17,474 bases of DNA from contig JAEVZY010000249.1 of NCBI GenBank assembly GCA_023392035.1, positions 1 through 17,474 on the forward strand, read 5' to 3'. The position numbers and the translations under genes were made by a program. Origin of the DNA: Pseudomonadota bacterium (GTDB taxonomy: Bacteria; Pseudomonadota; Gammaproteobacteria; Burkholderiales; Burkholderiaceae_D). The notes under the pieces are model-generated. The model was not told the origin of the DNA and did no database searches. It saw only the letters and a program-made list of their open reading frames with translations. Shown in pieces: positions 1 to 7,383 of the stretch (the stretch's first letter is position 1; each line of letters opens with the position of its first letter).

Positions 1-965
1 ACCTTGCTCTCGTCCACCAAGCCCTCCTGCTGATAGATCGCATGCACCCTGGGCAGGTTGGCGAAAGACACGCCGGGGTGCATGTGGTGATAGGCGTGGT
101 AGCCGAAGTTCATGTTCGGCGTCACCACCCGTTCCAGCCAGGATTGCTGGACCAGCGGCGTGGTTTCATGCACGGTGCTGTCTTCGATGTTGTACTGGTG
201 CTCGGAAATCGCGATCCAGCGCACCAGCAATTGGGTGAAGGTCATGGCCGGCAGCACCCAGTACAGCAGGTAGATTTTCCAGCCGCCCACCAGGGTCAGC
301 ACCACCGCCAGCGTCACGAAGAACAGCACGCGCAACCACACCGGGGTCGGGGTGCGGCGGTCGAATTCGGCGATCTTGCCGCCCGACTTGCCCTTGATGA
401 GCTTGATCAGATTGAGCGCCGTAATGTCTTTCAAAGCAATCAGCAGGAAGGGGCCGACGGCCTTGGGGTAAGTCCATTCCTCGCCTGCCTTGCGCAGGAA
501 GTCCGGGTCCTTGGGGGTGAAGAAGTACTTGTGATGCGACAGATGCACCTTGGCATAGTCTTCCACCGTGGTGACAAACAGCGGGAAGGCGGCGAACAGG
601 TTCACCAGCCAGTCGGCATATTTGCTGCGCCAGCCCAGGCGGTGCACCTGTTCATGCAGGAGCAGGCCCAGCACCGACTGCCGGCCGCTGATCAGGACGA
701 TGCAGATCAGGCTCACCCACCAGCGATCGGCCAGCACGCCCACCGTGATGATGGCGGCAATCGAGATCCAGGTCAGCAGCAGCTGGACACCGAAGCGCAG
801 CGGGCGGTCGCCACTGAGTTTCTGTATCGCCTGGCGGCCGGCGGAACTGAGGTCGCTGCCCTGGCCCAGGACGGCTTGCGGCATGACCAGCGCGGGCCGG
901 GCCGGGCGTTCGGAGGGGGCTGTCAGCAGCTGGTCGGCATCGGCAGCGGTGGTGAGTTCAGCCAT
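1..965 (-). CDS. Membrane fatty acid desaturase family protein (3' end cut by window edge)
   Basis: The reading frame starts with ATG at 965 and runs off the left edge without a stop, giving 321 codons. An AGGGAG ribosome site lies 5 bases upstream of the ATG. Three histidine boxes typical of the di-iron membrane desaturase/hydroxylase superfamily are visible: HEQVH (residues 104-108), HLSHH (141-145) and HAYHH (290-294), plus an extra EH at 255-256. Hydrophobic segments lie near 59-80, 83-104, 119-133, 211-228 and 231-252, so it is an inner-membrane protein. The family uses O2 and electrons from a ferredoxin or cytochrome to desaturate or hydroxylate acyl chains or related lipids. The exact substrate cannot be read from the sequence; carotenoid ketolase/hydroxylase-like relatives share these boxes. 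It is divergent from the DsrE-like gene, with a 184-base gap. Confidence 0.88.
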   Translation of the reverse strand, partial: MAELTTAADADQLLTAPSERPARPALVMPQAVLGQGSDLSSAGRQAIQKLSGDRPLRFGVQLLLTWISIAAIITVGVLADRWWVSLICIVLISGRQSVLGLLLHEQVHRLGWRSKYADWLVNLFAAFPLFVTTVEDYAKVHLSHHKYFFTPKDPDFLRKAGEEWTYPKAVGPFLLIALKDITALNLIKLIKGKSGGKIAEFDRRTPTPVWLRVLFFVTLAVVLTLVGGWKIYLLYWVLPAMTFTQLLVRWIAISEHQYNIEDSTVHETTPLVQQSWLERVVTPNMNFGYHAYHHMHPGVSFANLPRVHAIYQQEGLVDESK

Positions 966-988
966 GAATCTCCCTGTTCTGTTGTTTA

Positions 989-1001
989 TTTGAATTTCAA
1001 A
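989..1001. promoter_or_regulatory. Palindrome TTTGAA-T-TTCAAA upstream of the desaturase gene
   Basis: A perfect inverted repeat with 6-base arms around one central T lies 24 bases upstream of the desaturase start codon. On the minus strand it overlaps a weak promoter-like pair (TTGGCG, 17 bases, AATAAA). Its position fits a repressor operator controlling the desaturase. The arms are AT-rich and short, so chance is possible. I do not recognise it as a known FabR, FadR or DesT site. Confidence 0.25.
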
Positions 1002-1149
1002 GACGTGCGCCAAGGCAAGCGCAGATAGTCGCCTTGAGCGATGAAGCAAGTCAAGTCCGCCACGGCCAGGATGCGCGATCGGGCTTGCTTGCCCGGCCCT
1101 TGCCGTTTCACTACACTTCAAATCCCCCCTTCACAGACGAGACGTCAAA

Positions 1150-1611
1150 ATGAAACTCATCAAGGCAGCAGCACGAATCCTGGCATTGGCAGTCTCGCTG
1201 GCGGCAGTGCCGGCCATGGCGCAGCAGGCTGCGGCTCCCGCCGCCAAGGGCCAGGACAAGGTGGTCTATCACATCGACAATACCGAAGCCCAAGCCACCA
1301 AGGGCTTGCGCAATATCCGCAATCACCTCGATACCGCGCCCGATACCAAGATCATCGTGGTCACCCACGCCGACGGCGTCGACTTCCTGATGGAAGGCGC
1401 CAAGGACAAGAAGAATCCCAATATCGACTATGCCTCGCTGGTCTCGGCGCTGAAGTCGCGCGGGGTGCGCTTTGAAGTCTGCGAGATCACGCTCAAGAAC
1501 CGGAACCTGAAGAAGGACCAGTTCATCATGGACGCCGATTTCACGCCCTCCGGCGTGGTGCGCGTGGCCCAATTGCAGACGCGCGAAGGCTACGCGTATA
1601 TCAAGCCCTGA
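1150..1611 (+). CDS. Secreted DsrE/DsrF-like family protein
   Basis: 153 residues. A Sec signal peptide is clear: a KLIKAAAR basic start, a hydrophobic stretch to about residue 20, and an AMA-Q cleavage site near 24-25. The mature part (about 36-153) looks like the DsrE/DsrF-like fold: a strand VVYHIDN, a helix with Asn/Arg (GLRNIRNHL), a strand KIIVVTHADGVDFL, and a strand with one conserved cysteine, FEVCEITL (Cys111), the position that carries persulfide in sulfur-relay DsrE proteins. Cytoplasmic DsrE proteins work in sulfur transfer; exported single-cysteine relatives are common in Betaproteobacteria and have no settled role. No sulfur-oxidation genes are nearby, so a link to sulfur metabolism is only a family inference. 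The ribosome site is weak (GAGACG). Confidence 0.8.
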   Translation: MKLIKAAARILALAVSLAAVPAMAQQAAAPAAKGQDKVVYHIDNTEAQATKGLRNIRNHLDTAPDTKIIVVTHADGVDFLMEGAKDKKNPNIDYASLVSALKSRGVRFEVCEITLKNRNLKKDQFIMDADFTPSGVVRVAQLQTREGYAYIKP

Positions 1612-1744
1612 CGCTGTCCAGCGCCTTTGCAGAGACTCTGCGCTGGCGCAAAACACCTCCGGTCCGCGCTGTCATCGTGCATGGCACGGACCGATACTGG
1701 TCTTCGAATCCAGGGACGAAGAACAGAACGCAAGAGGTGGAGAA

Positions 1745-2620
1745 ATGGCTAGTGCAAATGCAATGAGCGAAGCCCTGCAGCGCAAGACATCCGACATGCC
1801 AGATGAAGAACGCATGTTCCTGGATGGCAAAGGAAGCCTGAAGATCTACAAGGTCGGCGGCGCCACCATAGGCCACGGCACGTTCAAGCCTGGCTGGCGC
1901 TGGAGCCAGCATGTCAAACCCATCGCCGGTACCGATTCCTGCCAGGCCGCGCATACCGGCCTGATGCTGGCTGGCACGATGGTGGTGCGCATGGACGACG
2001 GCGAGCAAGTGGAATACCACGCCGGCGACAACTTCTACATGCGGCCCGGACATGACGCCTGGGTGGTGGGCGATCAAACCTGCGAGCTGCTCGACTTCTC
2101 GGGCGCGGCCCAGTACGCGGTACCGCATGCGCATGCCGCGGCCATGGCAGGCACCGGCAGCGAGCATGCCGAGCAGAACAAGCAGGTGGTGATGCGCGGC
2201 TATGAAAACTTCAGCCGCGGCGATATCGAGGCGTTGATCGCCAGCTATACCGATGACATTGAATGGATCGGTTACGAGTCGCCGAATGTGCCTTTTTCCG
2301 GCAGCTATCACGGCAAGGACGGCGTGCGCCAGTTCTTCCAGAACCTGGGCGGTTCCATGCATGCGCTGCGCTTCGAACCGCAGCAAATGATTGCCGAAGG
2401 CGACCGGGTGGCGGTGCTGGGCCATGGCACCTGGAAGATCGACGCCAATGGACAGCAGGTCGACAGCGACTGGTGTCACCTGTTTGAACTGCGTGACGGC
2501 AAGATCTGCCGCTTCCAGGACTTCGACGATACCGCCCAGTTCAGCCAGGCTTTTGGCATGGAGGCCGGTGCCATGTTGAATCGCGGCCAGGAGCAGGGGC
2601 GGCCGCCGCTGCATAGCTGA
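1745..2620 (+). CDS. Two-domain protein: N-terminal cupin, C-terminal SnoaL/NTF2-like
   Basis: 291 residues, with a strong AGGTGGAG site just upstream of the ATG. Residues about 30-120 resemble a small cupin barrel: WSQHVKPI with His56, a turn DDGEQVEYHAGD, and GDNFYMRPGHDAWVVGD with His103. This keeps some but not all metal ligands of classical cupins. Residues about 146-270 match the SnoaL-like/NTF2 fold: NKQVVMRGYENFSRGDIEAL, then the IEWIG strand, a YHGKDGVRQFF helix, and paired strands ending CHLFELRDGKICRFQDFDD. The two domains are joined by an Ala/His/Glu-rich linker (about 127-145). SnoaL relatives act as cyclases, isomerases or binding proteins, so the substrate is unknown. No signal peptide is seen, so it is probably cytoplasmic. 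It is convergent with the downstream enoyl-CoA hydratase gene. Confidence 0.8.
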   Translation: MASANAMSEALQRKTSDMPDEERMFLDGKGSLKIYKVGGATIGHGTFKPGWRWSQHVKPIAGTDSCQAAHTGLMLAGTMVVRMDDGEQVEYHAGDNFYMRPGHDAWVVGDQTCELLDFSGAAQYAVPHAHAAAMAGTGSEHAEQNKQVVMRGYENFSRGDIEALIASYTDDIEWIGYESPNVPFSGSYHGKDGVRQFFQNLGGSMHALRFEPQQMIAEGDRVAVLGHGTWKIDANGQQVDSDWCHLFELRDGKICRFQDFDDTAQFSQAFGMEAGAMLNRGQEQGRPPLHS

Positions 2621-2637
2621 AGTCCTGGCCGAAGTCT

Positions 2638-2704
2638 CGGCTTTAGTCTGCCCGAAGCCGTGCATGCAGTTCCGAAAATCCGGGCCCGGCTCGCACTGGG
2701 CCCG
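2638..2704. terminator. Two hairpins between convergent genes (possible bidirectional terminator)
   Basis: The 104-base gap between the cupin/SnoaL gene and the convergent enoyl-CoA hydratase gene holds two inverted repeats. One is CGGCTT/AAGCCG (2638-2643 and 2655-2660, 11-base loop). The other is CGGGCCC/GGGCCCG (2681-2687 and 2698-2704, 10-base loop). Neither is followed by a clear run of T, so intrinsic termination is possible but not well supported. Confidence 0.3.
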
Positions 2705-2724
2705 CATCCCTTTGCACTTCCGGC

Positions 2725-3465
2725 TCAGCCCGCCTTGCGGTAGGCGCGGATCCTGTCCTTCAGGCCGGGCGCGCTGGCCGATGCCACCAGGTCGGCCATG
2801 TCCGCCGCGCGGGTATCAATGGCGGTTATCTCCAGCAAGCGTTGCGTCGAATGGGCGGAGAGGGCATCGATATCGCTCCTCGCCTCGCCTTGCAGCGTTT
2901 GCCATTGTTCCTGCGGTGCCAATTGGTGAATGAAGCCGATGGCTTGCGCCTCATCGCTATCGAACTGGTGCGAGCGCAGCAGGATGTCGCGCGCGGCATC
3001 GACCCCGACCCGGTGCGCAAAGCGGCGCGAACCGAGCAGCAAGCCGAAGCGCAAACCCGGCATGCGAAAGCTGGCGCCGGCCGCGGCGACGCGGCGATTG
3101 CAGCTGCAGATCAGATCCACTCCCGCGCCGAAATTGCGGCCATGCGCGAAAGCCATGGTCTGGAACGGCGCGTGATAGAGGGCCTGCAGCAATTGCTCGA
3201 TGCGCACGAAGCGCAGCAGCAGATCGCCTTCGCTCACTTCTTCGAAGTCGGACAGATCGAAGCCGGCGCTGAAATTGCGGCCGGCGCCGGACAGGCTCAG
3301 CAAGCGTGTGCCGTCGCCGGCGGCGACCTGCAGTGCCTCCAGCAGCGCACTCACCAGGCTCTCGTCCAGCGCATTCAGCTTTTCCGGACGGTTCAATTGC
3401 AGATGGGTACAATCGCCTTCGCGCCGCACCAGTAGCCTGGCGTCGCTGCTCATGGTCGCGCTCAT
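2725..3465 (-). CDS. Enoyl-CoA hydratase/isomerase family protein, divergent active site
   Basis: 246 residues, crotonase fold. The first oxyanion-hole segment is FSAGFDL (65-71), and the second begins at HGRNFGAGVDL (108-118). The segment with the two catalytic glutamates in true hydratases is altered. The GCEL position reads GVDL, placing Asp117 at the first Glu. The PE position reads MPG (135-137), so the second Glu is Gly137. The protein should bind an acyl-CoA thioester, but standard water addition is doubtful; isomerase, thioesterase, decarboxylase or lyase chemistry of the crotonase superfamily is equally possible. The start ATG at 3465 overlaps the TGA of the upstream CoA-transferase by four bases (ATGA), so the two are translationally coupled and probably act on the same CoA ester. 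A second ATG four codons downstream could also be used. Confidence 0.85.
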   Translation of the reverse strand: MSATMSSDARLLVRREGDCTHLQLNRPEKLNALDESLVSALLEALQVAAGDGTRLLSLSGAGRNFSAGFDLSDFEEVSEGDLLLRFVRIEQLLQALYHAPFQTMAFAHGRNFGAGVDLICSCNRRVAAAGASFRMPGLRFGLLLGSRRFAHRVGVDAARDILLRSHQFDSDEAQAIGFIHQLAPQEQWQTLQGEARSDIDALSAHSTQRLLEITAIDTRAADMADLVASASAPGLKDRIRAYRKAG

Positions 3466-4601
3466 CGATCCAGCTCGCCAAAGACTTCATCGTTGTGCGC
3501 ACCCAGCGCCGGCGGCTGGCGCGTGATCGGCAAGCCTTGCCCGGACAGGCGCAAGGGCGAAGCGAAGGTGCGGGTCTGGCCGCCGCCGGGCAGCTCGATC
3601 GGCTGCACCCACTGCATGGCCTGCACTTGCGGATCGGCCAGCACTTGCGAATAGCTGTTGATCGGGGTGCAGGGCACGCCGGCGCCGGCAAAGCGCGCGA
3701 TCAGCTCGGTGCAGGTGAATTCCGCGAACTCGGCTTCCAGAATCTCTTTCAGTGCGCTCTGGTTGGCGGCGCGCAGCGAGGTGCTGGTGAAGCGCGCATC
3801 TTCCACCAGATCGAGGCGGCCGATCTGCTGGCAGGCGATGCGCCACAGATTGTCATTGCCGGCAGCCATGGCGAAATAGCCGTCGCGCGCCTTGAAGGCC
3901 TGGTAGGGCGCATTGCGTGGATGGGCCGAACCCAGTTTCACCGGATCGATGCCGCGGCCGAAATATTCGCTGGTCTGCAAAGCCGCAATGCCCAGGCTCG
4001 CGCCCAGCATCGAGACATCGATATGCTCGCCGGGCTGTCCCTGGCGCACCTTGTTGAGCACGGCCGCAATCGCAAACGCGCCATACAGGCCGGCAGCGAA
4101 ATCGGACACCGGCACGCCGCATTTGACCGGCGCGCCGCCTGCTTCGCCGGTCACGCTCATGATGCCGCTCATGGCTTGTACGGTCAGGTCGAAGCCGCCT
4201 TCCTGCGAACGCGGGCCGGCTTGGCCATAGGCCGAGATCGAGCAGTAGATGAGGGAGGGTTTTTCGGCGGCCAGCGCGGCATAGCCCAATCCCAGCCGTT
4301 CCATCACGCCGGGCCGGTTGTTTTCCAGCAGCACGTCGGCCGAGAGCGCCAGCGCGCGCGCCCGCGCCAGGTCTTCCGGCTTCTTCAGGTCCAGCGTCAC
4401 CGAGCGCTTGTTGCGATTGACCGAAGCGAAGTTTTCGCTATAGCCCTGGTTCAGGGGCGGCCATTGGCGCAGGCTGTCACCCCCTTGCGGGTTTTCCACC
4501 TTGATGACATCGGCGCCCATATCGGCCAGGAGCATGCCGCAGAAAGGGCCGGCCGCCACGTTGCAGAATTCAATGACCTTGCAGTTCGAAAGGGGGAGCA
4601 T
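3462..4601 (-). CDS. Class III CoA-transferase (CaiB/BaiF family)
   Basis: 379 residues from the ATG at 4601. That start has a GGAAG ribosome site four bases upstream and begins the family's N terminus, with the beta strand CKVIEFCNVAAGPFCGMLLADMGADVIKVE. The frame stays open upstream to an ATG at 4844, but the extra residues are not family-like. The catalytic Asp that forms the aspartyl-CoA anhydride is expected in GGFDLTVQAMSG (Asp138). Other family blocks are NRNKRSVTLDLK (62-73), LLENNRPGVMERLGLGY (91-107) and GEHIDVSMLGA (191-201). These enzymes move CoA between carboxylic acids, for example succinyl-CoA, formyl-CoA, mesaconyl or carnitine-type substrates; the specific acid cannot be read here. 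The gene is the first of a two-gene unit with the crotonase-family gene and is divergent from a Bug-family binding protein gene. Confidence 0.9.
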   Translation of the reverse strand: MLPLSNCKVIEFCNVAAGPFCGMLLADMGADVIKVENPQGGDSLRQWPPLNQGYSENFASVNRNKRSVTLDLKKPEDLARARALALSADVLLENNRPGVMERLGLGYAALAAEKPSLIYCSISAYGQAGPRSQEGGFDLTVQAMSGIMSVTGEAGGAPVKCGVPVSDFAAGLYGAFAIAAVLNKVRQGQPGEHIDVSMLGASLGIAALQTSEYFGRGIDPVKLGSAHPRNAPYQAFKARDGYFAMAAGNDNLWRIACQQIGRLDLVEDARFTSTSLRAANQSALKEILEAEFAEFTCTELIARFAGAGVPCTPINSYSQVLADPQVQAMQWVQPIELPGGGQTRTFASPLRLSGQGLPITRQPPALGAHNDEVFGELDR

Positions 4602-4655
4602 GGGACTTCCAGGTTTCGGATAGGGAAAGGCGTAGGGAAAAATGCGACTGGCGGG

Positions 4656-4685
4656 AGTATGCCCGCCCGCTCCATGCCTTGTCCA
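4656..4685 (-). promoter_or_regulatory. Possible promoter of the CoA-transferase/crotonase pair
   Basis: On the minus strand, TGGACA (4685-4680) and CATACT (4661-4656) are 18 bases apart, about 50 bases upstream of the CoA-transferase ATG. The -10 element is the loop of a GGCGGG/CCCGCC inverted repeat (4650-4655 and 4662-4667), which could bind a regulator or fold in RNA. Match to consensus is moderate. Confidence 0.35.
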
Positions 4686-4713
4686 TTTATTGGGCGTTGG
4701 TGCGGCAGCTGAC

Positions 4714-4742
4714 TTTACAGCTTTGCCCTTCCTTCTCATACT
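4714..4742 (+). promoter_or_regulatory. Sigma70-like promoter for the first Bug-family gene
   Basis: TTTACA (4714-4719) and CATACT (4737-4742) are exactly 17 bases apart, matching five and four of six consensus positions. Transcription would begin near 4749, leaving a leader of about 83 bases before the ATG at 4832. It sits in the 230-base divergent gap shared with the CoA-transferase gene. Confidence 0.5.
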
Positions 4743-4831
4743 GCGCAAGGCGCGCGCGGTCCGATGCTGATCAAGACGGTGCCAAACTTGTCCGGTCCAC
4801 GCGCGATTCCAAAACCAAAAAAGGAGACAAC

Positions 4832-5809
4832 ATGCGGTTCGCAAAATCCCTGATGCTGGCCTCGGCCCTGCTTGCCCTGGGCGCTGCCAGCACAGGCAGC
4901 GTCATGGCGCAGAGCTGGCCGACCAAGCCGGTCACCCTGATCAATCCCTTTCCGCCGGGTGGTGCGGTGGATGCCTTTGGCCGGCCGCTGGCCCAGGCGC
5001 TCACGAACCAACTGGGCACCTCGGTCATCGTCGAAAACAAGAGCGGCGCCGGCGGCACCGTGGGCGCGGCCGTGGCGGCCAAGATGGCGCCGGACGGCTA
5101 CACCTTCCTGCTGGGCGCAATCCACCACACCATTGCGCCGTCTATCTATCCCAAGCTGCCTTACGAGCTGGAAAAGGATTTCGAGCCGGTAGCCCTGATC
5201 GCCGACGTGCCGCATGTCATCGTGGTCAATCCGCGCAAGGTGCCCGAAACCGATCTCAAGTCTCTGGTGGAAAGACTGAAAAAGCCGAACAAGGTGGACT
5301 ATGCCTCCACCGGCACCGGCACCTCGCAACATCTGACCGGCGAATTATTCAAGCTGCGCACTGGTGCGAAGATCAACCATGTGCCTTATCGTGGCACCGG
5401 CCCTGCGCTGCAAGACCTGGTCGCGGGCCACGTGGACATGATGTTCGATACCTTGGCTGGCGCCGGTGGCTTCATCAAGAGCGGCCAGTTGCGGGCGCTG
5501 GCGGTGACCACCAATGAGCGTGTGCATGGATACGACAACGTGCCCACCACCAAGGAAGCCGGAGTGCCGGATTTTGTGGCCAGCTCCTGGTATGCGATGT
5601 GGGCGATCAAGGGCACGCCCAAGCCCATCATCGAGAAGATGACCGCCGAGGTGAGCAAGGCCCTGGCCACGCAGGAGATCCAGACCAAATGGGCCGGCAT
5701 GGGCGCCACCACCCGCAAGTTGACTGGAACCGAGTTCGGCAACTTCGTACACAGCGAGACCGTGCGCTGGGCTGATGTGGTGAAGCGGGCCAACGTCAAA
5801 ATGGATTGA
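4832..5809 (+). CDS. Bug-family (TctC-like) periplasmic solute-binding protein
   Basis: 325 residues from ATG 4832, which follows a strong AAGGAG site. An earlier in-frame ATG at 4679 is rejected because it would bury the signal peptide. The signal peptide is residues 1-26, cut after VMA. The mature protein opens with the family hallmark WPTKPVTLINPFPPGG (29-44) and Asp47. Further family blocks are NKSGAGGTVGAA, KMAPDGYTFLLG, INHVPYRGTGPALQDLVAGHVDMMFD and the C-terminal Trp region. Bug proteins bind carboxylates and similar small organic acids in the periplasm. Many, like this one, have no TctA/TctB membrane partners nearby. The neighbours (CoA-transferase, crotonase homologue, KgtP) suggest the ligand is an organic acid that is then activated to a CoA ester. 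Confidence 0.93.
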   Translation: MRFAKSLMLASALLALGAASTGSVMAQSWPTKPVTLINPFPPGGAVDAFGRPLAQALTNQLGTSVIVENKSGAGGTVGAAVAAKMAPDGYTFLLGAIHHTIAPSIYPKLPYELEKDFEPVALIADVPHVIVVNPRKVPETDLKSLVERLKKPNKVDYASTGTGTSQHLTGELFKLRTGAKINHVPYRGTGPALQDLVAGHVDMMFDTLAGAGGFIKSGQLRALAVTTNERVHGYDNVPTTKEAGVPDFVASSWYAMWAIKGTPKPIIEKMTAEVSKALATQEIQTKWAGMGATTRKLTGTEFGNFVHSETVRWADVVKRANVKMD

Positions 5810-5822
5810 TGATTGACTCCAG

Positions 5823-5856
5823 GCAGGGCGGTGCTTGAGCAGAAGCGCCGCCTTGT
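5823..5856 (+). terminator. Strong hairpin downstream of the Bug-family gene
   Basis: A 14-base-pair stem (5823-5836 with 5843-5856, three G-U pairs) with a six-base loop GAGCAG begins 14 bases after the stop codon. It is GC-rich, but only a short TT follows within the stem and there is no T run. It may be a weak or Rho-assisted terminator, or an RNA 3' end stabiliser separating this gene from kgtP. Confidence 0.45.
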
Positions 5857-6006
5857 GCCATTATGCAATCCGCCTGACGACAGTCTGGAAATGCAGAGCT
5901 GGCGCGGGACTTGGGGAAATTGGCGTAGCACGGACCGACGGCGTATTTGCCGAACTGCCCGTAGATCGACCAATCCAACGAAAAATCAGAGACCCCCAAG
6001 ACTCCC

Positions 6007-7347
6007 ATGACCACTCCCGGCAACATCCCCGCGCGTCCCGGCCTGTCGACGACTGAACCCAGCAGCATTCCGGACAAGGCCGACACCAGGCACCGCATCT
6101 ACGCCATCGTCGCTGCTTCATCCGGCAATCTGGTCGAGTGGTTCGATTTCTACATCTACTCCTTTTGCGCGATTTATTTCGCGCCGCATTTTTTCCCCAA
6201 AGGGAACGCCACAGTTCAACTGCTCAATACAGCGGGGGTTTTTGCCGCCGGCTTTTTGATGCGTCCCATCGGCGGCTGGATGTTTGGCCGCATCGCGGAC
6301 CGGCGTGGACGCCGCTCGGCCATGTTGCTGTCGGTCTTCATGATGTGCGGCGGTTCCCTGATGATTGCCCTGCTGCCCGGCTATGAAAAAATCGGCACCC
6401 TGGCACCGGCCCTGCTGCTGGTGGCGCGCCTGGTGCAGGGCTTGTCGGTGGGTGGCGAATACGGCACCAGCGCAACCTACATGAGCGAAGTGGCGCTCAA
6501 GGGTCGGCGCGGCTTTTTTGCCTCCTTCCAGTATGTGACCCTGATCGGCGGCCAATTGCTGGCAGTGCTGGTGCTGGTCATCCTGCAGCTCTTGTTGTCG
6601 GAGGCGGACATGAAGGAGTGGGGCTGGCGCCTGCCTTTCGTGATCGGCGCGCTGGCGGCGGTGGTGGCCATCTATCTTCGGCGCACGCTCTCGGAAACCG
6701 CCAGCGCCAGCGCGCGCAGCCACAAGGATGCCGGCAGCCTGCGCGGATTGCTGCACCACAAGCGCGCCTTCATCACGGTGCTGTGCTTCACGGCGGGCGG
6801 CTCGCTGGCCTTCTACACCTTCACCACCTACATGCAGAAATACCTGGTGAATACCGCCGGCATGAACGTCAAGGTCGCCAGCGGGGTGATGACCGTGGCC
6901 CTGTTCGTCTACATGTGCCTGCAGCCGGCGTTCGGCGCGCTGTCCGACCGCATCGGGCGGCGCACCTCCATGATCCTGTTCGGCTTGCTGACCGCGATCC
7001 TGACCGTGCCGGTGCTGACCGCCCTGGCAACGGTGAAAAGTCCGGTCACGGCTTTCCTGCTGGTGCTGCTGGCGATGTGCTCGATCAGTTTCTATACCTC
7101 CATCAGCGGCCTGATCAAGGCCGAGATGTTTCCCATGGAAGTGCGGGCCCTGGGTGTGGGCCTGTCCTACGCCCTGGCCAACGCGGTGTTCGGCGGCTCG
7201 GCCGAATATGTTGCGCTATGGATGAAGAACGCCGGCATCGAAACCAGTTTCTACTGGTATGTGACCGTCATGTGCGTGATCACCTTGCTGGCGGCCTTCT
7301 CCATGCATGAGACGTCCACCAAGGGATATCTGGTCCACGAAGACTGA
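6007..7347 (+). CDS. kgtP: MHS-family MFS permease, 2-oxoglutarate permease KgtP
   Basis: 446 residues, 12 predicted membrane helices. The sequence follows E. coli KgtP almost block for block: SSGNLVEWFDFYIYSF (38-53), RPIGGWMFGRIADRRGRR (86-103, the MFS loop 2-3 signature), GLSVGGEYGTSATYMSE (145-161), FTTYMQKYLVNTAGM and GVGLSYALANAVFGGSAEYVAL. KgtP is an inner-membrane proton symporter for 2-oxoglutarate, and the metabolite:H+ symporter family also takes citrate, shikimate or related acids. The hydrophilic N-terminal tail is like that of KgtP, which supports this start even though no clear ribosome site precedes it. It lies 197 bases after the Bug-family gene in the same direction, with a hairpin between. 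No convincing promoter was found in the gap. Confidence 0.93.
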   Translation: MTTPGNIPARPGLSTTEPSSIPDKADTRHRIYAIVAASSGNLVEWFDFYIYSFCAIYFAPHFFPKGNATVQLLNTAGVFAAGFLMRPIGGWMFGRIADRRGRRSAMLLSVFMMCGGSLMIALLPGYEKIGTLAPALLLVARLVQGLSVGGEYGTSATYMSEVALKGRRGFFASFQYVTLIGGQLLAVLVLVILQLLLSEADMKEWGWRLPFVIGALAAVVAIYLRRTLSETASASARSHKDAGSLRGLLHHKRAFITVLCFTAGGSLAFYTFTTYMQKYLVNTAGMNVKVASGVMTVALFVYMCLQPAFGALSDRIGRRTSMILFGLLTAILTVPVLTALATVKSPVTAFLLVLLAMCSISFYTSISGLIKAEMFPMEVRALGVGLSYALANAVFGGSAEYVALWMKNAGIETSFYWYVTVMCVITLLAAFSMHETSTKGYLVHED

Positions 7348-7383
7348 CTCGCGCCCGGCGGCGCAAGGGCGGGCGGCGCCGGC

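Noticed and set aside
42..1028. A 328-codon plus-strand frame at the left edge
   Set aside because: It is the shadow of the minus-strand desaturase, which has three histidine boxes and a ribosome site.
1626..1693. Inverted repeats between the DsrE-like gene and the cupin gene (GCGCC/GGCGC and CGGTCCG/CGGACCG)
   Set aside because: The stems are short or widely spaced and have no T run, so I do not call a terminator or operator.
4602..4844. N-terminal extension of the CoA-transferase to an ATG at 4844
   Set aside because: The extra 81 residues are not family-like, and the ATG at 4601 has a good GGAAG site.
7348..7383. GC-rich gap between convergent kgtP and the pseudo-receiver gene as a terminator
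   Set aside because: Only short imperfect complementarity (CCGGCG/CGCCGG) and no T run.
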